From a bacterium (GTDB lineage: Bacteria > Planctomycetota > UBA8108 > UBA1146), in assembly GCA_029976805.1 (NCBI GenBank), contig JAPOLY010000034.1:1-32498 (forward strand): DNA of 32,498 nucleotides, in the 5' to 3' direction. A program made the position numbers and the translations under genes. The stretch's first letter is position 1. Each line of letters begins with the position of its first letter. The notes beneath the pieces were generated by a model, which ran no database searches, was not told where the DNA came from, and was given only the letters and a program-made list of their open reading frames with translations. Below, in pieces: positions 10,784-19,690 of the stretch.

Positions 10784-12691
10784 CTACCGTGGCTCGAGAA
10801 GAAGCCAACCCCGCTCGATATCGATATCGAGTCGGAAGTTTGAAAGAAAGTCGAGGCCCAACAGGCCGACGCCGGGCTGCCCAGGAAGATCCAGCACCGT
10901 TGCCTGGATTCCAGAGACCACTGCGCCGTCCAGATTAATGGCTGGCAACTCCACGACCGGCGCCATGAACTCGTCACTGGCGGTACGAATACGTCTTTGC
11001 TGGGTGCGTCCGTCGAGGGTGATCCCCAACTGCTGGATGACAGAGTGTGGGATCGTCGTCGAGGTCGCCCCGGTATCGACGAGAAAATCGACCGGCAGAT
11101 TTCCGACTTTTGCAGTCGCTTCGATCACGGGAGAACCGGGTGTAAAGCGAACGAGTATCCGACCCTCGATGGATCTTTCGGCCTTCAATCTTTTCAGCAA
11201 ACTGTCTCTGAATGGAATCAGATCCGCTTTCAGGACCGGTGGTTCCAGCGCAACCTCGGCCGCAGCCAGCTCACCACTGTCGAGAAGCCTCTCCCCATCG
11301 AGGAGCCTCAGAGTGTCATTCCCCGGATAACGAATTCGCCCCTGCTCGATCCACTGATGCGCCAGCCCCTGATCCCCTGCTTTTCGGTAGGCCTCGATCC
11401 CGGATATCCACAACTCCGCCAGAAGATCTTCCAGATCCTTCAAGGCTTGTGGCTGAGCGTTTTCAAAAACCAGATTACTGGTCGTATCGATCGCGACTCT
11501 CAGGCTATCGATGTCGCCTGATTCCAAGGCCAGGGCCATCCAGACCCGAGTCGTCAGGGGATCCTGTAGCCAACGCAGGGAGTCGGTTGAGATCCCCCAA
11601 AAGTAGTTCAGAGGATCTGTTCCAAGGCCATTGGAAAGCCGATCGCGTACATTGGCCAGCAGCGCATCCCGGTCGTAGATCAGCGGTATCTCCTCTTCGG
11701 TCAATCGAAGCGGACGGATACGGGCGATGTCGAGAAGGGACAGGGCCGGAAGATCTTCCAGATCGGTGTCAAAGATCTGTCGATAACCTTCCACCACTCC
11801 CCCCGCAAATTCCGATTGCTGGAAATCTGCCAGTGTGGCGATCTCCGACAACTCATCCCCGCGAGGACCATTCCAGAGCCACGCCCCGGCCAATCCCGAG
11901 CCCCCGGCGGATTCACCCGATCTCTCGTCAGGCAGTAACCAGCCGACCACGGCTCCCTCTTGAACCAGAACTTCAGCAGTGGAGACAGGTTCAGGGATAT
12001 GGAGGAACGACCCCACCACCTTCCAACCGGATTGAGGCAGCCATTCACGGGTCGTTCCATCGGGCTCGATCCCCCATGTCTGCATTTCAGGATCGTAGGC
12101 AGCAAGCGGAAGGGATGCCGCAGAGTCTGCAGGCTCCACCTTCCACAATCCCACCGGATCGCCGATCCGGTAGAAGCCGGAACGAATCAGACCCGAACCG
12201 GGTCTTCCCTGCCGGAAGACGATCTCGGTTGCTCCGAGGAGATCTTTCCGTGGGAGTGCAACCCAGCCTTCTGCGGAGATGGCCCCTGCGGTGACCCCCA
12301 ATGAGAGCCCTGCGGGGTCCTCCATTTGTAACCAGCCCCAACGGGCACGGCCTCCGGTGTTTACTCCGAGGGTCTCCTGAGGCTCGTCGAACTCCAGAAG
12401 TGCCGGGTCAGGGTCCGTCTCGGGGGATTGGAAGCGAGGTCGTGCAGGATCCTGCTTGAGCTTCGGCTCAGCGGGTGGAATCACGGGTGGAGCTTCAGAC
12501 TCATCATCCACCAGTGCTGGAAGCCACAACCAGGCAGCCACCCCCAACGGAAGTGTCCAGGGTAACCAACTCCAGCGACCTGCAGCGTTTTTCGAGTGCT
12601 GTCCAATCCCCTCCATCGGCTGGCCACACTGATTGCAGTGCAGGGCCTCCGGCTCGTTGAAACTGTCACAACTGGGGCACTGTGGACGCAT
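10784..12691 (-). CDS. Zinc-ribbon, membrane-anchored protein with C-terminal retropepsin-like aspartyl protease domain
   Basis: I place the start at the ATG at 12691, giving 635 aa. A GGAG sits eight bases upstream, and the protein then begins directly with a zinc ribbon (CPSC ... CNQC, Cys5/8/19/22). An upstream ATG at 12736 would add 15 residues. A membrane segment follows at about residues 41-61, then a Pro/Glu-rich linker. The central region (about 110-300) is of unknown fold, and a helical stretch (about 320-500) looks TPR-like. The last 125 residues match the clan AA single-lobe aspartyl protease family: FLVDTGATST with the catalytic Asp at about 539, a hydrophobic flap region, and GLLGLDFLSNF near the end. 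Such proteases act as homodimers. The domain would lie on the far side of the membrane from the zinc ribbon, suggesting a membrane sensor or processing protease. Substrate and role are unknown. It is divergent from the leucine operon across 129 bases. Confidence 0.8.
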   Translation of the reverse strand: MRPQCPSCDSFNEPEALHCNQCGQPMEGIGQHSKNAAGRWSWLPWTLPLGVAAWLWLPALVDDESEAPPVIPPAEPKLKQDPARPRFQSPETDPDPALLEFDEPQETLGVNTGGRARWGWLQMEDPAGLSLGVTAGAISAEGWVALPRKDLLGATEIVFRQGRPGSGLIRSGFYRIGDPVGLWKVEPADSAASLPLAAYDPEMQTWGIEPDGTTREWLPQSGWKVVGSFLHIPEPVSTAEVLVQEGAVVGWLLPDERSGESAGGSGLAGAWLWNGPRGDELSEIATLADFQQSEFAGGVVEGYRQIFDTDLEDLPALSLLDIARIRPLRLTEEEIPLIYDRDALLANVRDRLSNGLGTDPLNYFWGISTDSLRWLQDPLTTRVWMALALESGDIDSLRVAIDTTSNLVFENAQPQALKDLEDLLAELWISGIEAYRKAGDQGLAHQWIEQGRIRYPGNDTLRLLDGERLLDSGELAAAEVALEPPVLKADLIPFRDSLLKRLKAERSIEGRILVRFTPGSPVIEATAKVGNLPVDFLVDTGATSTTIPHSVIQQLGITLDGRTQQRRIRTASDEFMAPVVELPAINLDGAVVSGIQATVLDLPGQPGVGLLGLDFLSNFRLDIDIERGWLLLEPR

Positions 12692-12771
12692 TCCCGCCGC
12701 TCCATTCAGACGAGATGGTAACAGAAGCGCCGGCAAGGTTCACGATCTCCCTTCCGGAGAGAGGGGAACCC

Positions 12772-12800
12772 TTGCCCACCTTCCATCCCCTGCCTATCCT
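12772..12800 (+). promoter_or_regulatory. Possible sigma70-type promoter of the leucine degradation operon
   Basis: TTGCCC (12772-12777) and TATCCT (12795-12800) are separated by 17 bases, each matching the consensus at four of six positions. The implied transcription start would lie only about 14 bases before the GTG, which is tight. This is a weak candidate, based on spacing alone. Confidence 0.25.
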
Positions 12801-12820
12801 CGCCTTGGGAAGGAACTCCC

Positions 12821-14428
12821 GTGACCATCAAAATCGGTACCCCCATCACTGAAGATCCCGAATCCGGCGGGCGCAAAGCCGCGATGCAGAGCCTCCTCGA
12901 CCAGGTCAGGAGCGACCTCGAGCGAATTCGCTCCGGAGGATCTGAATCTGCAGTCGAACGTCATACCTCTCGCGGCAAGCTCTTTGTCCGTGACCGAATT
13001 GACCGCCTGATCGATCCGGGCTCACCTTTCCTGGAGATTGGCGCATTCGGTGCACATGATGTTTACGATTCCCCGCTGCCGGCAGCAGGAATCGTGACCG
13101 GCATCGGCAAAGTTGAAGATCGGTTGGCAGTCATCATTGCCAATGATGCGACAGTCAAGGGTGGTAGCTATCACCCCATGACAGTCAAGAAACACCTGCG
13201 TGCCCAGGAGATCGCCGAGGAAAACCATCTCCCCTGTGTCTACCTCGTCGATTCCGGCGGAGCATTCCTGCCGCTTCAGGATGAAGTTTTTCCGGATCGC
13301 GATCACTTTGGAAGAATTTTTTACAATCAGGCACGCATGTCGGCACTGGGCATCCCGCAGATCTCTGTCGTTCTCGGATCTTGCACCGCAGGGGGAGCCT
13401 ATGTGCCTGCCATGAGCGATGAGTCCATCATCGTACAAAAGCAGGGAACGATCTTCCTCGGGGGGCCACCCCTGGTCAAAGCCGCTACTGGCGAAGAGGT
13501 TTCCGCAGAAGACCTCGGGGGCGGCGATGTTCATTGCCGGACCAGTGGAGTCACCGACCACCTTGCAACCAATGATGAAGACGCATTGGCTCAGGCTCGA
13601 TCCATCTTCCGTACCCTGCCCCAGCAGGATCGACCCGGCTTCGATGTCGAAGAAGTAATCCCGCCAGCCTTTGATCCAGAAGAATTGAACTCACTGATAC
13701 CGGCTGACCCCCGAACGCCCTTTGATATTCGTGAAATCATTGCCCGTATCGTCGATGGTAGTGAGTTTGACGAGTTCAAGGCTCTCTATGGCACCACTCT
13801 CGTCTGCGGCTTTGCTCGCATTCACGGTCACCGGATCGGTATCGTTGCCAACAATGGAGTGCTCTTCTCCGAATCCTCTCTCAAGGGAGCCCACTTTGTC
13901 GAACTCTGTTCGATGCGGGGCTTTCCCATCGTCTTTCTGCAGAACATCACCGGCTTCATGGTCGGCAAGGAATATGAACAGGGTGGGATCGCCAAGGACG
14001 GGGCCAAGTTTGTCCACGCTGTGGCCAACTCTCCCTCACCGCGATTCACCGTCATCATCGGGGGCTCTCACGGTGCTGGAAACTATGGCATGTGCGGACG
14101 CGCCTTCCAGCCAAGACAAATGTGGACTTGGCCCAACTCCCGAATTTCTGTCATGGGTGGGGATCAGGCCGCACAAGTTCTCCTGCAAATCAAAAAAGAT
14201 CAACTCGCTGCCAAGGGACAGTCACTGAGCGCCGAAGAGGAAGAAGCGATCACCGCACCGATCCTCGAGAAGTATGCTCATGAAGGCAGCCCCTGGTACT
14301 CATCTGCCCGACTCTGGGATGACGGGATCATCGAACCGGCACAAACACGGGATGTTCTGGGGCTCGGTATCGAGGCCGCATCCGTTGCACCACTCAAGCC
14401 GCGCAAAGTCGGCATCTACCGAATGTAG
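12821..14428 (+). CDS. liuB: Methylcrotonyl-CoA carboxylase beta subunit (carboxyltransferase)
   Basis: This 535-aa protein has the usual length for MCC beta. It transfers carboxyl from biotin to 3-methylcrotonyl-CoA to make 3-methylglutaconyl-CoA, a step of leucine and isovalerate breakdown in the cytoplasm. The family pattern runs the whole length: [24 protein letters not shown] near the N-terminus, [15 protein letters not shown] in the first crotonase-like half, [21 protein letters not shown], and in the second half [15 protein letters not shown] and [16 protein letters not shown]. These sequence stretches fit MCC better than propionyl-CoA carboxylase, though geranyl-CoA carboxylase is close. 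The start is a GTG with GGAAGGAA six bases upstream. It is the first gene of a five-gene cluster whose other members fit the same pathway. Confidence 0.93.
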   Translation: MTIKIGTPITEDPESGGRKAAMQSLLDQVRSDLERIRSGGSESAVERHTSRGKLFVRDRIDRLIDPGSPFLEIGAFGAHDVYDSPLPAAGIVTGIGKVEDRLAVIIANDATVKGGSYHPMTVKKHLRAQEIAEENHLPCVYLVDSGGAFLPLQDEVFPDRDHFGRIFYNQARMSALGIPQISVVLGSCTAGGAYVPAMSDESIIVQKQGTIFLGGPPLVKAATGEEVSAEDLGGGDVHCRTSGVTDHLATNDEDALAQARSIFRTLPQQDRPGFDVEEVIPPAFDPEELNSLIPADPRTPFDIREIIARIVDGSEFDEFKALYGTTLVCGFARIHGHRIGIVANNGVLFSESSLKGAHFVELCSMRGFPIVFLQNITGFMVGKEYEQGGIAKDGAKFVHAVANSPSPRFTVIIGGSHGAGNYGMCGRAFQPRQMWTWPNSRISVMGGDQAAQVLLQIKKDQLAAKGQSLSAEEEEAITAPILEKYAHEGSPWYSSARLWDDGIIEPAQTRDVLGLGIEAASVAPLKPRKVGIYRM

Positions 14429-14434
14429 GTCAAC

Positions 14435-15244
14435 ATGGAGTGGAATTTTCAAACACTGCATCTCGAGCGTCAAAAGCAACGGGTCAACGTTCGCCTCCAG
14501 CGTCCGGAAGTTCGCAATGCCTTTGACAGTGTCATGATCGAAGAGCTCACCCGTGCCTTTGAAGGCCTCGCAGAGGATCCAACAGTGCATGTGGTCGTCC
14601 TCTCGGGAGAAGGCAAGGTCTTCTCCGCAGGGGCCGACATTCAGTGGATGCGAGATTCCATTGAGTTGACGGAGGAACAGAACCGCCAGGACGCTGCAAA
14701 GATGGCCCGCATGTTCAACGCCATTGCTGAAGCTCCCTTCCCGGTCATCGTACGTGCCCATGGTGCAGCGATGGGAGGAGGAGCAGGTCTCGTTTGTGCG
14801 GGAGATATGACTGTTGCGAGCTCCGAGTGCGTCTTCAGTTTCAGTGAAGTTCGGCTCGGAATCATTCCAGCGGTGATCTCCCCCCATGCTTTGGAAAAGA
14901 TCGGTGCCAGCGAGGCACGTCGATGGTTTTTGACCGGCGAACGATTCGATGCTGATACTGCTCAAAGGATCGGCATGATTCACGAGGTCTCAGAAACAGA
15001 GCATCTCGACAGCGTCGTCGACGCCTGGGTCGCAGAATTGGAGTCCGGCGGTCCGGAAGCGATTCGTGCAGCCAAAAAACTGATCGGTGAAGTTCTGTCT
15101 TCACCCCATGCTGAAATCACGGATCTGACCAGTCGCCGCATCGCCGAACGAAGAGCAACGGCGGAGGGCCAGGGAGGACTCCGGGCCTTTTTGGATCGAA
15201 CCCCTCCTCCCTGGAAACAGCCTGCGGACTCCTCTGATGAGTGA
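14435..15244 (+). CDS. liuC: Methylglutaconyl-CoA hydratase (enoyl-CoA hydratase family)
   Basis: This is a 269-aa crotonase-fold enzyme. The oxyanion-hole segments are visible as KVFSAGADI (about residue 66) and AHGAAMGGGAGLVCAGD (about 108). The stretch FSEVRLGIIPAVISP is typical of the methylglutaconyl-CoA hydratases found beside MCC. It should hydrate 3-methylglutaconyl-CoA, the product of the carboxylase, to HMG-CoA. The specific substrate is inferred from this signature and from the operon; a general enoyl-CoA hydratase is the alternative. It starts six bases after the carboxyltransferase stop and overlaps the next gene by eight bases, so translation is coupled. Confidence 0.88.
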   Translation: MEWNFQTLHLERQKQRVNVRLQRPEVRNAFDSVMIEELTRAFEGLAEDPTVHVVVLSGEGKVFSAGADIQWMRDSIELTEEQNRQDAAKMARMFNAIAEAPFPVIVRAHGAAMGGGAGLVCAGDMTVASSECVFSFSEVRLGIIPAVISPHALEKIGASEARRWFLTGERFDADTAQRIGMIHEVSETEHLDSVVDAWVAELESGGPEAIRAAKKLIGEVLSSPHAEITDLTSRRIAERRATAEGQGGLRAFLDRTPPPWKQPADSSDE

Positions 15245-16754
15245 CTCCCCTTCCGATCACAGGATCCTGATCGCCAATCGCGGTGAGTGTGCTTCACGAC
15301 TGATCCGCGCTTTCACAGAACTCCAGCTGGAAACGATCGCCGTCTTCAGTGAAGCGGACAGGGATGCCCCTTTCGTCCGTGAAGCGACCCACTCTTTTCA
15401 CCTGGGAGCTTCCCCCGCGAATGAATCCTATCTGCGCCTCGATCGGCTGATCGAGGCGGGAAGGCACCTCGGGGCCACAGCAATCCACCCCGGCTGGGGA
15501 TTTCTGTCCGAAAATCCGGAGTTCGCCCGAGCGGTGGAAGCAGAAGGTTGGATCTTCATCGGTCCTACCGCAGAACACGCACGAGATCTCGGCGACAAGG
15601 TGACAGCAAGGTCTCTGGCCTCCAGGGCAGGAGTGCCCTGTACTCCCGCTTGGTCCCCGGAACCGGATCTCTCCGCTGAAGACGAGGGCGCCGCTTGGAA
15701 CCGGGAAGCACAAGAGATCGGCTATCCGGTACTGGTCAAAGCGGTCTCCGGTGGAGGAGGCAAAGGAATGCGCATCGTCCGTGATGCGGATGAACTCAAA
15801 GAGGCTTTGCCCGCCGCCCGAAGGGAAGCCCTCTCATCCTTCAATGATGATCGTGTCTTCCTGGAGAAGTTTGTTGAACCTGCCCGTCATATCGAGGTTC
15901 AGGTGCTGGGAGATGGAATGGGCGAGGTCGCCATTATCGGAGACCGGGAATGCTCGCTCCAACGACGGCATCAAAAACTGGTGGAAGAAGCTCCTGCAGC
16001 GAATATTCGCGGTGAGATTCGTGAAGCGATGCAGGAAGCGGCCCGTTCACTGGCACGATCTGTCGATTATCGAGGAGCAGGGACCGTCGAATTTCTGCTG
16101 GATGCCAGTGGCGACCACTTTTATTTCCTTGAAATGAATACACGCCTGCAGGTTGAACACCCTGTCACTGAGGAAGTCTTTGGCGTCGACATGGTGAAAC
16201 TCCAATGGTCGGTGGCCAATGGGACCGGGATTCCCGACGGGACTGACGGTCGCTCCCCTAACGCCCATTCCATCGAGATTCGGGTCAATGCCGAGGATCC
16301 TGTCGCTGGCTTCATGCCGAGCACTGGCCGGATTCTCGATTGCGTGTGGCCTCAGGGAGAAGGCATCCGCATCGATACCGGAGTCGAATCGGGCTCCACA
16401 GTGACTCCCCATTATGATGCCATGATCGCCAAGATCATCGTCACCGGGCCCAATCGTGAAGACGCCACCCGGAAGATGGTTGAGGCCATTGAACAAACTT
16501 CCATCTCACCGCTGGTGACCTCGATCCCTCTCGGCAGGGATCTCGTCCTCTCCAGAGAATTTGCCGATTGCCAGTTTTACACCCGCTCCATCGAAGGAGA
16601 TTGGAGTGACTGGCAAATGCCGGAAGTGCCGAGTGATTGGACTCCGATCCTCGCCGCTTGCGCACAAAAAGTACTTTCTCCCGCTGGATCCGGACGAAAC
16701 AAAAGGCGACCGCGAGGAACCTGCTGGGATCAGTTACAGGGGGTGAGGCCATGA
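15237..16754 (+). CDS. liuD: Methylcrotonyl-CoA carboxylase biotin carboxylase subunit, lacking the biotin carrier domain
   Basis: This is a 505-aa ATP-dependent biotin carboxylase. It shows [16 protein letters not shown] at the N-terminus, [14 protein letters not shown], the ATP-grasp glycine loop [34 protein letters not shown], and the active-site segment [15 protein letters not shown]. All are in family order. MCC alpha is usually about 650-670 aa and contains the biotinyl domain in the same chain. Here the protein ends after the biotin carboxylase domain plus about 55 poorly conserved residues, and the carrier domain is encoded by the next gene, whose ATG overlaps this stop (ATGA). The C-terminal tail is Arg/Lys-rich and looks degenerate. 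Family and substrate assignment rest on the beta subunit and the operon. Confidence 0.9.
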   Translation: MSDSPSDHRILIANRGECASRLIRAFTELQLETIAVFSEADRDAPFVREATHSFHLGASPANESYLRLDRLIEAGRHLGATAIHPGWGFLSENPEFARAVEAEGWIFIGPTAEHARDLGDKVTARSLASRAGVPCTPAWSPEPDLSAEDEGAAWNREAQEIGYPVLVKAVSGGGGKGMRIVRDADELKEALPAARREALSSFNDDRVFLEKFVEPARHIEVQVLGDGMGEVAIIGDRECSLQRRHQKLVEEAPAANIRGEIREAMQEAARSLARSVDYRGAGTVEFLLDASGDHFYFLEMNTRLQVEHPVTEEVFGVDMVKLQWSVANGTGIPDGTDGRSPNAHSIEIRVNAEDPVAGFMPSTGRILDCVWPQGEGIRIDTGVESGSTVTPHYDAMIAKIIVTGPNREDATRKMVEAIEQTSISPLVTSIPLGRDLVLSREFADCQFYTRSIEGDWSDWQMPEVPSDWTPILAACAQKVLSPAGSGRNKRRPRGTCWDQLQGVRP

Positions 16755-17155
16755 AGAACTCCTCCCCGGATTGGAAGATTCTCGAATGGGATGCCCCCAT
16801 CCTGACCCTGTCCATCGAAGGTGAAACCCATCAGTTGGTTTTGACCGGCTCTCCACGCAAACCCCGCTGGAGTTGGAAGGGTACCTTCCAGAGCGGATTA
16901 CAACCTGGCGCATCCACCGGAGGCCAACCTGTGAGCGATGGATCCACTGTTTCACCGATGCCAGGAACCGTCCTTGAAGTCCGGGTCAAACCGGGTGACG
17001 AGGTCGCAGAGGGGCAAACTCTTGTCGTCGTCGAGGCGATGAAAATGGAAATCCCCGTCAAAGCTCCCAAAGCAGGAATCATTGCCAAGGTGGAAGTCGC
17101 TCAGGGCGATGCGGTTGCTCGCGGTGACACTCTGATCGCTCTGGAAGAGGATTGA
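16751..17155 (+). CDS. Stand-alone biotin carboxyl carrier protein for the acyl-CoA carboxylase
   Basis: This is a 134-aa protein. The second half is a complete biotinyl/lipoyl domain: [18 protein letters not shown], then [15 protein letters not shown] with the biotinylated Lys at residue 98, then [16 protein letters not shown]. The first 60 residues are not a recognised domain. They may be what is left of the region that links biotin carboxylase to the carrier in fused MCC alpha. The start at the ATGA overlap is favoured over an upstream in-frame start at 16637 that would run far into the carboxylase gene. The domain swings carboxybiotin between the two catalytic subunits. It is followed after two bases by the lyase gene. 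Confidence 0.92.
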   Translation: MKNSSPDWKILEWDAPILTLSIEGETHQLVLTGSPRKPRWSWKGTFQSGLQPGASTGGQPVSDGSTVSPMPGTVLEVRVKPGDEVAEGQTLVVVEAMKMEIPVKAPKAGIIAKVEVAQGDAVARGDTLIALEED

Positions 17156-17157
17156 TC

Positions 17158-18021
17158 ATGGTGAAGCAGGAATCTTCTGAGGTCCGCATTGTTGAAGTGG
17201 GTCCCCGCGATGGACTACAGAGCCTCAATGCCCACTACTCCGTGGATACCCGTCTCGAATGGATCGGCAAACTGGCCCTCGCAGGGATTCAGGAAATCGA
17301 ATGCGGTGCATTTGTGAGAGCTGATCTGGTACCGGCGATGGCCAACAGTGAGCAGATCTTCCAATCCATGGCCGATTCCCCCTTCCGGAAGTGGGCACTG
17401 GTTCCCAATCGCAGGGGACTGCAATCGGCACTCGATTCCGGGGCCGATGCCCTCGCTTTTTTCACCTCGGCAACCGAAGGGTTCAGCCAAAAGAATACCG
17501 CGTGCAGTCGTGGGGAGTCCCTCGAAAGATTTCACGCAATGGTTCCCGAGTCGGGACAGTTGCCACTGCGTGCCTATCTCAGTTGCTGCTTTGAGTGTCC
17601 CTACGACGGAACAGTGGATCCTGAAGAGGTGCTCGAAATGGCGGTGCAACTGCAGAAAGTCGGTGCCACTGAAATCGTGATCTCCGACACCATTGGCAGT
17701 GCCAGGCCGGAACAGATCGCTCCCCTATTCAGACTTTTGGGTGATCAGTTACCCCTGTCTATGCTGGCTCTTCATTTGCACGATACTCACGGTCGTGCGC
17801 TCGAATGTGCCAAAGAAGCCTGGGAATATGGAATCACTTCCTTCGATGCTTCTGCAGGTGGGCTCGGGGGTTGCCCCTTTGCCCCCGGGGCAACAGGCAA
17901 TGTCGCGACTGAGGCACTGGTTCAACTCTTTGAGGATATGGGCGTCAGTACCGGCATCGACGTGGATCAGCTCAAGGAAACCCAATCATGGTTCACTGCA
18001 CAAAGCCCCATTCAGTCATGA
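17158..18021 (+). CDS. mvaB: Hydroxymethylglutaryl-CoA lyase
   Basis: This is a 287-aa DRE-TIM metallolyase that cleaves HMG-CoA to acetyl-CoA and acetoacetate, the last step of leucine degradation. The motif EVGPRDGLQ at the N-terminus supplies the catalytic Arg and metal-binding Asp. HLHDTHG supplies metal-binding His residues, and the family signature loop with its active-site Cys is present as GGLGGCPFAPGATGN. I take the ATG at 17158, two bases after the previous stop and with GAAGAGG upstream, instead of an in-frame TTG at 17152. Length is normal for the family (about 300). It is the last gene of the operon; no isovaleryl-CoA dehydrogenase gene is present in the window. Confidence 0.93.
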   Translation: MVKQESSEVRIVEVGPRDGLQSLNAHYSVDTRLEWIGKLALAGIQEIECGAFVRADLVPAMANSEQIFQSMADSPFRKWALVPNRRGLQSALDSGADALAFFTSATEGFSQKNTACSRGESLERFHAMVPESGQLPLRAYLSCCFECPYDGTVDPEEVLEMAVQLQKVGATEIVISDTIGSARPEQIAPLFRLLGDQLPLSMLALHLHDTHGRALECAKEAWEYGITSFDASAGGLGGCPFAPGATGNVATEALVQLFEDMGVSTGIDVDQLKETQSWFTAQSPIQS

Positions 18022-18060
18022 AAAAACGCCCCGCAATCATTGATTGCGAGGCGTTTTTTT
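18021..18060. terminator. Bidirectional terminator between convergent genes
   Basis: A stem (AACGCC then CGCAATC, pairing with GATTGCG then GGCGTT, one mismatch) is flanked by A-runs on the left and T-runs on the right, so it reads as an intrinsic terminator on both strands. It lies between the HMG-CoA lyase stop and the stop of the minus-strand gene at 18089. Confidence 0.92.
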
Positions 18061-18088
18061 ATCGATGCTTAAAACGTTGCAGAAAACC

Positions 18089-19459
18089 CTAACAACCGTT
18101 GAAGCTGGCGCAATTCAGGCTGTCCGCAGTGGGGTCACCTCCACAAGCGCCATTCGGTCCCGGGGTCACCGGAACACTTCCCCCGACAGAGATGCCGAAG
18201 ATCACATTCAGGCTGTACACCACATCAGCGATGTTGTTGCTTCCGTCATCATTGACGTCACCCGCATCGAGACATGCGATGGTTCCACCACCGAAAAGGA
18301 AGTCCAGTAACTGAACCGGATCAGCAATGTTTTCGGTGCCATCCTGATTCACGTCGTTGCGAATGAAGAAGTTGTCACGCACAGCGGTGCAGGAACCGGC
18401 ATTGGACAAGGATCCACACACATTGGTTCCGGCCACACTGATGGTGTAACTGCCTGGGCCACCAATGGTGACAGTCGTGGAGGTGGCAGATCCACCCAGA
18501 GTTGCCACGAGGGTTCCATCCAGTCTCACTTCGATGCTGGAGTAGGCGGAGGTGTTGGTCCAGGAAACAGAGGTGTCTCCATTCGACTGATTGACCTGAC
18601 AACCCAGATTTGCGGGAGCAGAAGGATTGTTGACCACAGGGCAGTTGGCAGTACAGGAGGTCACACCACTGACCACCGTGTTGGTGATTCCTCGAACGGA
18701 AAGATCGTCACTGGCGGGTCCACCGGTGGTTGTTCCACTGATGGAAACCAGAGCGGTCGTGGCATTTCCGGCAAGGGTCTGAATCACGGCTCCTGTCCCA
18801 TTCAGAATCTCGATGGAATCGTAGGTCATGCCATTGGTCCAGGAGAGGCTGAAATCACAAAGGCAGGGATCAGCCAGTACGCAGGTCAATCCGGAGACCG
18901 GAGGGGTGGCAACGGTGACGCTTCCCCCCACTTTGGTCGGAATACGGCTGATGGAAGTTCCGCCCGAAACCACACTGATGACGGTCTGGACATCGGGTGT
19001 TCCCAGAATATCCGAGAAGGTCAGACTGGTGGCGCTGCCCGGTGCAGCGGCTGAAGAGCAACTGTAAGAGAAAAGCGCGATCTCATTGCCGGCGCCAATG
19101 GGGATTTCATCGAGCGGAGCCGAAGTACTGAGAATACAGCCGTAGGTTCCACCCGGTCCATCGGTGGCATTCACATCCACAAATTCAAAATCCGGTCCCG
19201 TACCACCATTGGCGGCTGCGGTTTGCTGACCGGGGGTGATGGCAGTCAGGGTCAAATCGGTTCCAGAATGAGCCACTCCCATACTGAAGCCCCGGGCTCC
19301 CTCTTCATTGGTCAGCAAAATGGAAACATCCACTGTACCACCCGGCAAAACCGAGTTATCAGCCACACTGACACTGTGAGTTTGTGCAAAAGTGGAGGAG
19401 CTTCCCAGCAGGGTTGCCAAAAAGAGGCCAAGGAAAATCCGGACACCGGAAATCTTCAT
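18089..19459 (-). CDS. Secreted protein with cohesin-like, fibronectin-like and dockerin-like domains
   Basis: This is a 456-aa protein with a Sec signal peptide (cleavage near FAQ, residue 26). Residues about 30-175 form a cohesin-like beta-sandwich: LPGGTVDVSILLTNEEGARGFSMGV and the element NGGTGPDF, which recurs in three other proteins of this window. Next come two beta-sandwich modules with the pattern C ... SWTN...Y.SIE (about 185-345). From residue 364 there is a dockerin-like pair of calcium loops (NDVNQDGTENIAD and GDVNDDGSNNIAD), then a tail C.GDPTADSLNCASFNGC. It is probably extracellular or cell-surface attached. No catalytic residues are recognised. The gene lies downstream of two same-strand lipoprotein genes and may be co-transcribed with them, although the gap is 231 bases. 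Confidence 0.85.
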   Translation of the reverse strand: MKISGVRIFLGLFLATLLGSSSTFAQTHSVSVADNSVLPGGTVDVSILLTNEEGARGFSMGVAHSGTDLTLTAITPGQQTAAANGGTGPDFEFVDVNATDGPGGTYGCILSTSAPLDEIPIGAGNEIALFSYSCSSAAAPGSATSLTFSDILGTPDVQTVISVVSGGTSISRIPTKVGGSVTVATPPVSGLTCVLADPCLCDFSLSWTNGMTYDSIEILNGTGAVIQTLAGNATTALVSISGTTTGGPASDDLSVRGITNTVVSGVTSCTANCPVVNNPSAPANLGCQVNQSNGDTSVSWTNTSAYSSIEVRLDGTLVATLGGSATSTTVTIGGPGSYTISVAGTNVCGSLSNAGSCTAVRDNFFIRNDVNQDGTENIADPVQLLDFLFGGGTIACLDAGDVNDDGSNNIADVVYSLNVIFGISVGGSVPVTPGPNGACGGDPTADSLNCASFNGC

Positions 19460-19690
19460 ATTTCGTCTCTCTTCCGAACAGTGGCCACAGCCCGCCTATA
19501 CGCTCGAGCCTGGACGACCTGTTCAATCAATAAACAGACTGGATCCGAAACAACTTCAGAATCCGACAAATGGGGTCAATACGATTAACGTGACACCATA
19601 TAAACTTTTATTTTACCTTTGAAACATGGCTGAAAGAACCGATAAATCCAGGTCACCCAACTCTGGCCATGCTGCCATAAACCCAATGAT

